A stretch of 64,000 bases of DNA, taken from contig OZ020308.1 in assembly GCA_963971305.1 (NCBI GenBank), forward strand, positions 26,131,275 through 26,195,274. Direction: 5' to 3'. Source of the DNA: Arcuatula senhousia. Lineage: Eukaryota > Mollusca > Bivalvia > Mytilida > Mytilidae. Positions 57,201 to 64,000 of this stretch are shown piece after piece. How positions within the stretch are numbered: position 1 is the first letter of the stretch; every line of letters starts with the position of its first letter. A model generated the notes under the pieces. That model did no database searches and was not told where the DNA came from. It was given only the letters and a program-made list of their open reading frames with translations. A program made the translations under genes and the position numbers.

Positions 57201-58442
57201 AATAGATTTTGAAGCCAGTTGTTCATAACCAAGGTTGTTTTTAAATTTGTGTTCTTTATAAACAACATTACCATAAAAATATGAGTTTCCTTTCATTATC
57301 ACAAATCAAGGTGTACAGGTAAATTTTGCAATGAGTGATCGATACTTTTCTATGCAGTTTAACGTTTTTTTTTACTTAAGTTAAAAACAACACTGCCGAT
57401 CCGAGCATATCTTGCTTTACAAATACCAAACGGGTATAAGAACGGGCAAACATATTATGCTATATATACATGTTTCCTATATTTCAAGGAGTAACCGCTC
57501 ATCAGCAGCATTTGAATGAAAACATTGGAAGGTCAAAAACAAAAGTATTAAATGAAAAGTACTCAAAACCAAAACAGTTCAAACGGACAGCCAAATTCAG
57601 AACCCAGGATATCGACATCGACCATGTGCAGAACAAGGGAAGAAACCTGGTTTTTTAACAATTTTGAATAAAACATTTCAATGACAAAAAGTATTGAAAT
57701 TTGTTGGTTAATTCGTGTCAGACATATCAGGTTTGTGATTTCCCTTGGGGACCTCTGGTCCAACAGCATCGACTATGAAATGTAAACCCCGTAAGACGAC
57801 GCCAATTAAACATATCCTAGATCAAGAAAAAATTATAATAGGGAAGATTATTTCGTCACGTTTTATCACGGTGCCCAGTGATGTTTGATTTGTTACAGCT
57901 TATAGGGATAAACTATCCAAATACGCGCTCTTTACTGGTAGACTAAATTATTGCAAGTAAATACGGGAAAAACATTTTATCACCTGATTTATCTATTTTA
58001 CATATGTCATGTTTTGTTTTGCTATATATTAGTATATCACACCTTATAAGCACTAGTAATACAGGGTTATGTTGACCTAATCAAAAGTTACCTATACATA
58101 CTCAAAAAATTCCTCGGTTTTTGTATATAGTTTTGATATGTTTTTGAGAGAATGTTCTTCTGTAGCGTTAGATGTTGAGTTTGTTACATCACTGCAATAT
58201 TCACATGCTCCAGTATTCCACCATTTGCCATACTGTGTCCATGGTAAAGGAGATATAAATGAGTTTCCTAGGTAATACATTGTCCACGTCATAATCATTA
58301 TATAATACAAATATATTCCTTCAACTGTTAGCATTCCATATCCTATTCCTTGAATAGATGAGTACATTTTTTTAAACTTTGAATATGTAATTAGCATTGT
58401 AAAAAAAGCATTCATTATTTGAATAATAACCGTAATATTTTC
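45070..58442 (-). CDS. SLC6 sodium-coupled amine or amino-acid transporter, gene span
   Basis: The gene spans ten exons found by eye, all with GT-AG borders. Reading from 58,442 down they give TM3 and the long outer loop 2, TM4, TM5, TM6, TM7 with outer loop 4, TM8, TM9-10, TM11-12 and the C-terminal tail. SLC6 proteins carry amino acids or amines into cells with sodium and usually chloride. The outer-loop-4 block [17 protein letters not shown] and the wording QLIDWY and WIYG are closest in style to glycine and nutrient transporters, but the substrate cannot be assigned. TM1-2 were not found and should lie beyond 64,000. One exon, linking TM7 to TM8, is missing or degenerate in 47,106-50,994. 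The introns are full of repeats. Confidence 0.85.
45559..45729 (-). CDS. SLC6 transporter, TM11-12 exon
   Basis: 57 codons. [17 protein letters not shown] is the outer loop before TM12 (family: Y-x-P-x-x-Y-x-x-Y-x-Y-P), followed by [19 protein letters not shown]. Donor CAG/GTACGA, phase 0 in and out. Confidence 0.9.
45964..46220. repeat. Two adjacent hairpin elements in an SLC6 intron
   Basis: The first, 45,964-46,095, has outer arms TTTATCGGTAAT and ATTACCGATAAA and an inner palindrome TATCATGGACAGTCCGTGAT. The second, 46,095-46,220, has about 60-bp arms (AGAATATTTTATACTTTCCT and its complement) around a turn ACTCGTCCTACCGGACTCGT. Confidence 0.75.
46290..46480 (+). pseudogene. Decayed Penelope-like 3' tail
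   Basis: Matches the tail wording (CCGTTCTCGTTCGTGTTTAC, TTTGCCCTTTCGGA, CCCTATTGGTACTTCT) of the intact element at about 15,810-15,890. No RT codons remain. Confidence 0.6.
46582..46682 (-). CDS. SLC6 transporter, TM9-10 exon
   Basis: 33 codons. [16 protein letters not shown], then [13 protein letters not shown]; the family has G-x-x-x-F-x-x-D-I-x-x-M-x-G and W-x-F-x-P. Acceptor TTTGTAG, phase 1; donor ATG/GTAAAT, phase 0. Confidence 0.9.
47006..47105 (-). CDS. SLC6 transporter, TM8 exon
   Basis: 33 codons plus one base: [16 protein letters not shown], then [13 protein letters not shown]. The F-x-L-x-D and E...W-x-Y-G pattern is TM8. Acceptor CATTATAG, phase 0; donor GTATGT, phase 1. Confidence 0.88.
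47182..47345 (-). repeat. Dispersed repeat Q, reversed copy
   Basis: Reverse complement of 42,072-42,256 (AGGTTTGGCGCCATAAAACC, GGACCATTGCGATCCACCAA). It lies in the SLC6 intron. Confidence 0.8.
47681..48329 (-). mobile_element. TAGCTCACCTGAC-family repeat, copy 3, short
   Basis: On the plus strand it begins AGAGGCCCCAGGAGCCCCAA followed by TCGCTC, and ends ATCACCTTTGACAGGTGAGC followed by TT, with GACGACGGACGC before. These are the reversed termini of copies 1 and 2. At about 650 bp it has a single diverged core. Confidence 0.7.
48330..49151. other. SLC6 intron, nothing recognised
   Basis: I searched here for the missing TM7-TM8 exon and saw no fitting hydrophobic frame with splice sites. 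Confidence 0.5.
49152..50214. mobile_element. TIR element, TAAGGTAGCACCATAC ends
   Basis: CTAAGGTAGCACCATACAAA at 49,151 opposes TTTGTATGGTGCTACCTTAA ending at 50,214 (about 20-bp TIR). The 1.06 kb interior has no transposase. The target duplication is unclear. Confidence 0.8.
50219..50372 (-). CDS. Possible terminal exon of an unknown gene
   Basis: Behind the acceptor ACTTATCAG a frame of 50 codons runs [16 protein letters not shown]...[18 protein letters not shown]...[11 protein letters not shown] to a stop. The composition is that of real protein rather than AT-rich noise, and the entry phase is 2. I recognise no family and find no upstream partner. A small palindrome, TCGGACTTCGTCCGA, sits inside. 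The end lies five bases from the neighbouring TIR element. It may be a fragment carried by a larger repeat. Confidence 0.25.
50585..50773 (-). pseudogene. Secreted coiled-coil exon, C1qDC-like; orphan
   Basis: From the ATG at 50,773: a hydrophobic leader [13 protein letters not shown], then [20 protein letters not shown] and [16 protein letters not shown]. The Leu heptads and the final TSG resemble the end of exon 1 of the C1qDC gene at 18,077, but the next bases are GC instead of GT and no C1q exon follows. Another reading is that the leader, together with VSIPDTLM in a neighbouring frame just upstream, is a broken remnant of the missing SLC6 TM7-TM8 exon. I prefer the first. Confidence 0.35.
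50995..51107 (-). CDS. SLC6 transporter, outer loop 4 and TM7 exon
   Basis: 37 codons: [17 protein letters not shown], then [18 protein letters not shown]. The first Gly is split by the intron. Acceptor ACTAACAG, phase 1; donor ACG/GTAAGA, phase 0. The usual LGLDS is VLDTT here. Confidence 0.92.
51395..51525 (-). pseudogene. Decayed Penelope-like 3' tail
   Basis: Reversed, GTTCTCGTTCATGTTTACAT and TCACTCGCGTTACAACTTG match the tail of the intact copy at low similarity. Confidence 0.4.
51645..51769 (-). CDS. SLC6 transporter, TM7-region exon after TM6
   Basis: 41 codons plus split ends: [18 protein letters not shown], then [13 protein letters not shown], ending AKSG. The family pattern R-D-A...S-G-F-x-x-F-x-x-L-G-Y-M-A is clear. 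Where most members have Asn-Cys (sodium and chloride site) this protein has Gly-Glu; the later Ser is kept. Phase 2 in, phase 1 out. Confidence 0.92.
51990..52170. repeat. AT-rich short repeats of GTACGATTTATTTAAT type
   Basis: TTTGTACGATTTATTTAATC, TTTGTGCGATTTATTTAATT and inverted versions (ATTAAATAAACC, CGTACAAAC) alternate over 180 bp, giving weak fold-back potential. Confidence 0.5.
52516..52725 (+). pseudogene. Penelope-like element, 3' tail
   Basis: Begins at CTTACTCTTCCGGAGCACCT and runs to TTTGGTACACCTCTGCTTCT. Only the untranslated tail remains, well preserved. Confidence 0.8.
52798..52980 (+). repeat. Dispersed repeat Q, copy 3
   Basis: Close match to 42,072-42,256, including GGTGGATCGCAATGGTCCTG and ending CCTCTTCCATTGCGA followed by an A run. 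Confidence 0.8.
53047..53150 (-). CDS. SLC6 transporter, TM6 exon
   Basis: 34 codons plus two bases: [20 protein letters not shown], then [14 protein letters not shown]. The family reads Q-x-F-F-S-L-G-x-G-x-G...ASYN-x-F-x-x-N-C. Gln and Ser are kept, while S-L-G is S-T-C and A-S-Y-N is I-Q-G-F-N. Acceptor TTTGTAG, phase 0; donor AG/GTATGT, phase 2. Confidence 0.92.
54054..54188 (-). CDS. SLC6 transporter, TM5 exon
   Basis: 45 codons: [18 protein letters not shown], then [19 protein letters not shown]. This is the standard V-V-Y-F-T-A-T-x-P-Y and L-x-G-A-x-x-G-I block. Acceptor TTTACAG and donor GTACGT, both phase 0. Confidence 0.93.
54245..54395 (+). pseudogene. Decayed Penelope-like 3' tail
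   Basis: GGTGTGCTATAG, TTGATTACCC and GGGACATTTATGTTTC retain the order of the tail at low similarity. Confidence 0.35.
54881..55013 (-). CDS. SLC6 transporter, TM4 exon
   Basis: 44 codons: [19 protein letters not shown], then [16 protein letters not shown], ending at donor GTTCGT, phase 0. Phase-2 entry fits the exon above. S-x-G-I...G and KGVKS-x-GK are family hallmarks. Confidence 0.92.
55212..55676 (-). pseudogene. Penelope-like element, 5'-truncated copy
   Basis: Reversed it starts within the RT C-terminus (ACAACGACTTCCTTGATAGA), passes AGGTTGTTGTCATC and the stop, and ends with the tail GGTACACCTTTGTTTC. It lies within an SLC6 intron. Confidence 0.8.
56810..56930 (+). pseudogene. Decayed Penelope-like RT fragment with motif B
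   Basis: TCGGAATTCCAATGAGCACA followed by AACTTTG encodes a degenerate IGIPMSTN, then LVDWL, a stop and YSYENEFL, matching IGIPMGTN...LADL...SYEADFL of the intact protein. Confidence 0.55.
58102..58442 (-). CDS. SLC6 transporter, TM3 and outer loop 2 exon
   Basis: The exon ends TEEFFE at donor GTATGT, phase 2. Hallmarks are [20 protein letters not shown] (TM3), then [19 protein letters not shown] and the loop-2 segment [10 protein letters not shown] with two Cys and NxS/T glycosylation sites ([12 protein letters not shown]). The first 22 or so codons, from [13 protein letters not shown], match the family poorly, so the acceptor (CATTACAG at 58,443) is provisional. Confidence 0.88.
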
Positions 58443-58849
58443 CTGTAATGATAAAAGTAAATATAAAATTTTCTTAAAAATGGTTATAATGCATCCAAGA
58501 AAGATAAAATATCATTAATAGTTTAAAACTCAAAAATTCAACATTAACATGCAAACCTGCAAACCAAAATAATTTCAAAAAGATTATTATTAACGGGTTA
58601 TTCCAATAAACCGGTTTTGTAATATTTTTTGTTTCTAATGGGAAATGTAATAACCCGTTTTGTAATAAACAATATGTTTTTTGAACGATTACAATGCATC
58701 CAGGTAATTCAAAATTGTAACATTGGAAGGCAAAATTTTTAAACAAATAATTTAGAATTATGATTTCAAAACTGGTTACACCGACGAAGCAGTACGTTTT
58801 GTCAGAGAGTGTGTAAGATGGTGTTTTATGTCCATGAAAATATAGCTTC
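58443..58849. other. SLC6 intron or upstream region, nothing certain
   Basis: An inverted pair, TAACGGGTTATT (about 58,591) and AATAACCCGTT (about 58,648), is present. A 90-codon minus-strand frame crossing it has no recognisable motif. Confidence 0.5.
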
Positions 58850-58998
58850 TACAACGTGATCGAGCTGATAACATTATGGAATTTCTAACATCAAGGGAAA
58901 TAAATTTGATTATTCTAAAAGGCGAGGCTTGCCGAGGGATTAGAATAACAAATTTATTTCCCGAGATGTTTCGATGTCATCGATAATTTAGTTGTAGA
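58850..58998. repeat. Hairpin element with CGAGGCTTGCCGAGG loop
   Basis: Arms of about 60 bp, 58,850-58,917 and 58,939-58,998 (GGGAAATAAATTTGATTATTC and CTACAACGTGATCGA with their complements), meet at GGCGAGGCTTGCCGAGG. Confidence 0.8.
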
Positions 58999-59954
58999 AG
59001 GTTTTTATCTAATGTCAACAGGTAAAAAATTGCAAAAAGGTTGGTCATCAATTGCACGTGCAATTACGCTGAAAACAAAATTTTTTCTAAAGGTGAGAAA
59101 TATTTTTTCTACAACTGATTGAAGGGTTGATAAGTCGGATGAAAATTAGAAAACGCTAGATATATATTAATGTAATTGAAGGGTGATTGACATTAAGAAG
59201 ATGATACAATTTGCATAAAATAAGAAGATGGGATGGGAAAGACAGGAACGGGAATTGACAAAACCGCCAAATGACCAGAAATGGGTAAGGCCCTTAATTG
59301 GCCCCCTAATTTTGGAAAAATGAAATCCTATGGAAATTGAAGAAATTTCATTTAACGTGTCATGTTGTTTGGTTCAACTTTTTTACTATGGGTTTAATTT
59401 TACATAATTTACTCAGGTTTTAATTTAATACAGGTCTACACCTGTTCAAAAGTAAGGAATTTGAAAAAAAAAAGTCATTTCTCATACTAAATTTTTTATA
59501 TTCAAAGGCATGCGCCAATGTAGACCATGCATTTGTCAACTAATTTATACTTGACTGATGGTAAAATGAAGATTTCATGAACAAACAGCCTGGTCTACGT
59601 AGGTGCAGGCTTAAAAATTGAAAATATTATCCAAAATTCGTATATTTTCAGGAAATTTGACAGAAATCAAGAAAATTTACCATGTATGGACACAATATTT
59701 TCAATCAATATAATACTGTAATCCTGAAATTTAAGTTTTTTAACAAGCTTCTGCATTCATTTAACTTACTAAATAGCAATAGGAGATTTCTCTAGAACGA
59801 TGTTCTATTTTTTCAGCCATACAGGGGGGGGGGCAAATATGGACGTTATCATACCTAGTTGATGTAGTGTTTTGCAACTAATTAAGAGTAAATAATGCAC
59901 CATTTCAGTTCATGTTACGAATTTTAAAAATTTTAGATATCAAAATGCTTGTCC
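58999..59954. other. No gene recognised
   Basis: AT-rich, with a G run at 59,825-59,834. I looked for SLC6 TM1-2 exons here on the minus strand and found none. Confidence 0.5.
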
Positions 59955-60225
59955 TTTCGAAGACCACTGAAGAAGCGAGTAGATGGGTAAATACGGACAT
60001 TTAGCCTATATGGGGCATTACATGACAGTCCACAAAGGGATTTTTTGCTTGCATAAATCATCGCCTTGTACACACATGGTGACCCACTATCGTCAGCGGT
60101 TAAGCATGACAAGTCCTGCGGACAAGAAAAACCCGATTCACTTAGAGAACACACCTTTGCTCTGAATGCTGAGTATTAGTCCGATGTAAGAATCCTGAAT
60201 CTCCTCTTACGGCAAGCACGTTTTA
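59955..60225 (-). repeat. Repeat R, diverged copy
   Basis: TTTAGCCTATATGGGGCATT, GTCCACAAAGGGA and GACCCACTATCGTCAGCGGT keep the order of R reversed, ending CTCCTCTTACGGCAAGC. Many substitutions. Confidence 0.65.
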
Positions 60226-61705
60226 ATCTACAACTCGTTGAAAGTTTTAATCTGGTAAATAACAAAATTAATTACAAAACAGTTTATTTCATAGAAAATA
60301 AAGAGATGTGGAATAAGTTATTTCATGTTTAAATGTTTCTATACGGGTTGACAGGATCATCCCCGTTTGGTAATAACCTGAAATAAATTATGTATGCTTC
60401 AGAAAGTTTAAAAGTTAAACTCTTCTTTTGTCATATTGACTGAATTAACCCTAAAGAAACAAGTTGAAAAGTACCATAAATTTTATCTAAAATATTATAT
60501 TGCGTTTCTAACACACGTCTGCACAGGGTGACATTTCATCATTAAGTTGAAACATTTGTGATGTAATTAAAAGTTTGAAAGTTAAACTCTTCTTTTGTTG
60601 TATCGAATTAATTGACCGTAAGAAGTGTTAAATAAAAATGAAAAAAAGAAATACAAACTGTTTAAAGTTGTAGGATGGAAAACCTCTTAAATAGATTTTC
60701 ATGTTAATCTTATGACAATATTTTGTTTTACAAAACGAGTTATATCATTTTGGAATTTTGTTACAAAGCGGATTAACAGGACCAGATTGGTAATAAAATG
60801 GTATCAATTTACTCGATAATTTACAATTTTCTAAGAAACTAGATGATAGAGAGGTCTGATATTTAGCTTTTCGCTCTATCAGTTATTTTGGCTTCAGGTT
60901 TTAATACTGCCAAAGTTAAATACTAGTTTTCACCCAAAAATGAGTTTATACTTGATTTTCCTCTTTAATATTACGAGGGAAATAAAAAGTATATACAAGA
61001 ATTTTCACTTTGTCAAAGCCATACTAAATTTCCCCTTACTTAATATTCATGTACGCAATATTTGTGTTTTATGTATTCGCATATCAAAAATGGAAAGATA
61101 TTAAATTTTAACAGGTAAATGAAGCGTTGAGCGGTGAATTGTTTGTTGAAAACCCTAGCAACCAGGACTATACAATGTATACTACAAGCACTATGTATAT
61201 GTTATACTAGGCGATGAATATCGAAATTATTGATGTTAGTATACAGAAAAGATTAATCTATTTAAGGTAAGATTATAGCGAGCATTGCAGATGCGAGCCC
61301 TACGTCATTGTGCATGTTTTGAGATGTGCCAGAAATATACTGACGATCAAAGCGGAACAGGTTTACTTTTACGGAGTGAAAAAAAAATAATAGGCACGGA
61401 GCAAGTTAAACAATAAACCCTCTGGGCTTTTAAAAAATACATCATAATCTGTTATGCAAAAATAAAATAAAATACAAATTCAAAAAAAGTGATAAAACCC
61501 TCATTCATCCACTTGTTTATTTTTACACACAGATTTTTATTTAAACACAATTCGGTCTTTTCCGCTGAAAAACGATTTTCCGGAAATTACCGAGCTAGCT
61601 TTAGGCAAAATAGTCCCATTGACTAGTCATACCAAATGCATGATACTGACATAGTTTTCTTGAATGCTAAGTAAGATAAAGAAATACATAAATTTACTGA
61701 ATAAA
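60226..61705. other. No gene recognised
   Basis: AT-rich. A direct repeat of about 45 bp (AAAGTTAAACTCTTCTTTTG) occurs at about 60,411 and 60,579. No exon is seen. Confidence 0.5.
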
Positions 61706-62108
61706 GAAGTAAAGGTGTACCAAAGGGGTAATCAGTATCATAAAACCGTAAAGACAAAGACAAAACCGGCAGACAAAAAATCATCACAATAAAACAAACC
61801 ACATAACAACATAAAACAAAAACACACATAACAACAAAACCGCCTTCAGCAACGCAAACTCAAGTCAAAACGAGAGTGAACTCATGTGCTCCGGAAGAGT
61901 AAGCAGTTCCTGCTTGCTTTAGCACACCCGTCACGTTGCGTTGCCAAAGATCGATTTAGTGTTGGTCAAATCCGGGAAGGATGACATTACAAAACTCTAT
62001 GTCAAACCAACATCTGTGCTCATCTGAGAGATAGAAATCCCGTATTTGTATACACGCATATGATGTCGTCCGTAAAATTTCTTGAGTGATGACAACAACC
62101 TGGGAGCA
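61706..62108 (-). pseudogene. Penelope-like element, 3' fragment
   Basis: Reversed it reads from CTCCCAGGTTGTTGTCATCA through the RT stop to the tail ending GGTACACCTTTACTTC. It keeps about 40 codons and the complete tail. Confidence 0.8.
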
Positions 62109-63134
62109 GAAATGAAAGAAGAGTCCCATCCTGTGGGGTTTCACTCGATCACTCTCCTCAATCCTGCATGTTACTTTTACTTCATCGTTTTTTCCGCCAG
62201 GTTTCTATAATGTACCTTCTGTTACCAATGCTTCAAATAAAACACTGATACTCAGAAAATCTCACAAAACCTGACAGAATCTAAATGTTGTTTTGGTCTG
62301 CTGAAGAAGCGCGAAATACTCTGACAAGGAAATGACGTCACGTAATCCATAAAGGGATGATTTCGTCCTCGCTAAATGTCATCCCAGAATGTTACAGGAT
62401 TTATTATTTGCACAAATATTACATTGAATTTTTAATAAGTAGTTGTTGATCCCAGATATTTTAACGACAACTTTCTCAAGTGTATATGATTTGGGTTGGG
62501 TGGGGTCAGACTTTGCTTCTACCTAATTCCTTTTTTAAAAGTTCCCTCTTTACGTTACACTTAGCCGGTCGAGCACATGGATTTGTTTTTAAAAGGTATA
62601 TAGATTTTCGATGCTCGCTAAAAAGGCAGGGCCTTAATCAAATTAGTGACAATTGCTAAAATATGCTTAATACATAACAAAACTGCGTCTGACATCCATT
62701 TAGTGTATAAAAAGACACATCAAAACGATATAGCCAAAATGGACAGGCAAAGATAAAACAGCAGGTTACAAAATTTTCAAATATGGTGGCAATCTTTAAT
62801 TCTTAGCGGGCTATAGATATTTTTGTCATCCTACTGAATATTTATAGGGGTGGGATTTCCCGAGTTTAAGCCTCTCAAGCAACATTTTTTGTTTGGTTTT
62901 GAAGACCACATCAAAGCTATTTTGAGAAGAAAGAATAAAGAAATAATTTATTTGAATTTAAAATAGACGACAATGAAGTGAGGGATAAGTGTCCCCGATA
63001 CAACCTACAAATCCCCAAATCACCGACAGACATATTTATATACATAAAAGAACCAACACACAAAAACACAAAAATCAAAAGGACAAACATAAGCTTTGGC
63101 AATGATTCCTGGCTTAGGAGAACCTGAGACAAAA
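62109..63134. other. No gene recognised
   Basis: AT-rich spacer. No TM1-2 exon of SLC6 and no repeat partner is seen. Confidence 0.5.
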
Positions 63135-63136
63135 AG

Positions 63137-63441
63137 ACAACAAGGCCGATCCAGTAGTGTCCAGTGAAATGGTCTTCTAGTGTATTCTCGTCAGAATCAG
63201 AAACAATACTGCAGATACAAGAATACACTAAAAGACCATTTCACTAAGCTACTGGAACAGACAAAGCCTTCTCAACAACTTATAGATTAGTTGGACTCTC
63301 AAAATGTCCAGTATTTTAAGAGATTCATTATAAATTCCATAATGAAGTATATTTCTTCTTTGCAGTTAATCAAGTAAAATCAAACTTGTGTCCAGTAAAA
63401 CCAAGATTTAATACACTTGACACTACTGTATCGGCCTTGAA
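63137..63441. repeat. Two nested inverted repeats
   Basis: Outer arms are CAAGGCCGATCCAGTAGTGT (63,142) and ACACTACTGTATCGGCCTTG (63,441). An inner pair, CCAGTGAAATGGTCTTCTAG and CTAAAAGACCATTTCACT, folds 63,153-63,255. Probably a MITE with a second fold-back inside. Confidence 0.7.
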
Positions 63442-64000
63442 GATAAAGTACTGAAATTGATCTTGAATCCTTCAGTCAGAAAAGTGGTCAGGAAGAGACA
63501 AAAGAATATGTGCTCTTCAGTGAATAAGATAGAATTTGATTCAGGGTGTTTAAATAGTAGCTGTGGGCATCAAAAAGTATATTAAAGTCACTTTCAAAAT
63601 AGAATATGAGATAAAATATGAAAATTGGAATCAAATAACACAGAATTTGCATTGGTTTATTAGATATGTAATGGGAAAAGAACACGTTTCTTATGATAAG
63701 CGATATTATGGGGTTTGATATCCTTTATTACAAAAATAATATTATGGTTAAAAAATCTGAAAAAAATAGATCCAACAGATAACTTCCCTGAATAATTAAC
63801 AAGTTTAGAGTAAACAAGACTGTCTTTACTAGTGATACCTCACTGTGAAATATAAAGTTCGTAAGATGGCGTAAGAGGGGCACATCTCCTTCTAGAAAAA
63901 GAAAGTTTAAAATAGTGGATGAAAAGTCAGCACGTTTATCATATATTATGATGCATAATTTTCTATTTAATATACTTAAATTTTAATCCATCAATGAACA
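63442..64000. other. No gene recognised
   Basis: AT-rich, to the end of the window. Nothing can be supported. Confidence 0.5.

Noticed and set aside
58474..58746. Possible TM1-2 exon of the SLC6 gene
   Set aside because: It is hydrophobic but lacks the GGG-A-F and W-R-F-P blocks that define TM1-2.
62917..63228. 103-residue membrane-like protein
   Set aside because: No motif is recognised, and it overlaps the nested inverted repeats.

Overview
The window looks like nuclear DNA of a bivalve mollusc, most likely a mussel (Mytilus-like). This is inferred, not proven. It is AT-rich, its genes are split by introns, it carries two secreted C1q-domain (C1qDC) loci of the kind greatly expanded in bivalves, and it is crowded with mollusc-type dispersed repeats. 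No bacterial, plastid or viral gene organisation is visible.

Host coding content is sparse and all on the minus strand. (1) One exon at 482-660 matches the N-terminal anticodon-binding domain of mitochondrial aspartyl-tRNA synthetase; the rest of that gene would lie off the left edge. (2) A complete two-exon C1qDC gene spans 12,063-18,536, with a 5.6 kb intron that holds a Penelope-like retroelement inserted inside another repeat. (3) A second C1qDC locus spans 34,899-38,959. Its coiled-coil region is split by a 2.6 kb repeat and it lacks a matching splice donor, so it is probably dead. (4) An SLC6 transporter spans 45,070-58,442. I rebuilt ten exons with GT-AG borders; every join is phase-consistent except that one expected exon (end of TM7 to start of TM8) is not securely found. 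TM1-2 must lie beyond the right edge.

The rest is dominated by mobile DNA. A Crypton-like (DUF3504) tyrosine recombinase at 28,876-30,488 is a pseudogene with three lesions. A Penelope-like reverse transcriptase ORF (14,063-15,613) is fully open, and more than ten 5'-truncated or decayed relatives are scattered on both strands. A small LTR element (23,477-25,204) has near-identical 193-195 bp LTRs and a TTAC target duplication. Two elements (26,081-27,903 and 40,197-41,514) have long terminal inverted repeats built from hexamer-like simple repeats and exact 9-bp target duplications, which suggests Mutator-like transposition. A hAT-type element (1,914-2,699, 8-bp duplication) is nested in a larger TIR element. 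A third repeat class, beginning TAGCTCACCTGAC, occurs three times. Several near-perfect hairpins with GC-rich loops, and tandem arrays of 161, 181, 358 and about 390 bp, complete the picture.

The most unusual signals are: the pair of elements whose inverted repeats are microsatellite-like; nested insertions whose order can be read directly; the interruption of a C1qDC immune-type gene; and the altered ion-site residues of the SLC6 protein. No computation was run. Family calls rest on motif recognition by eye.
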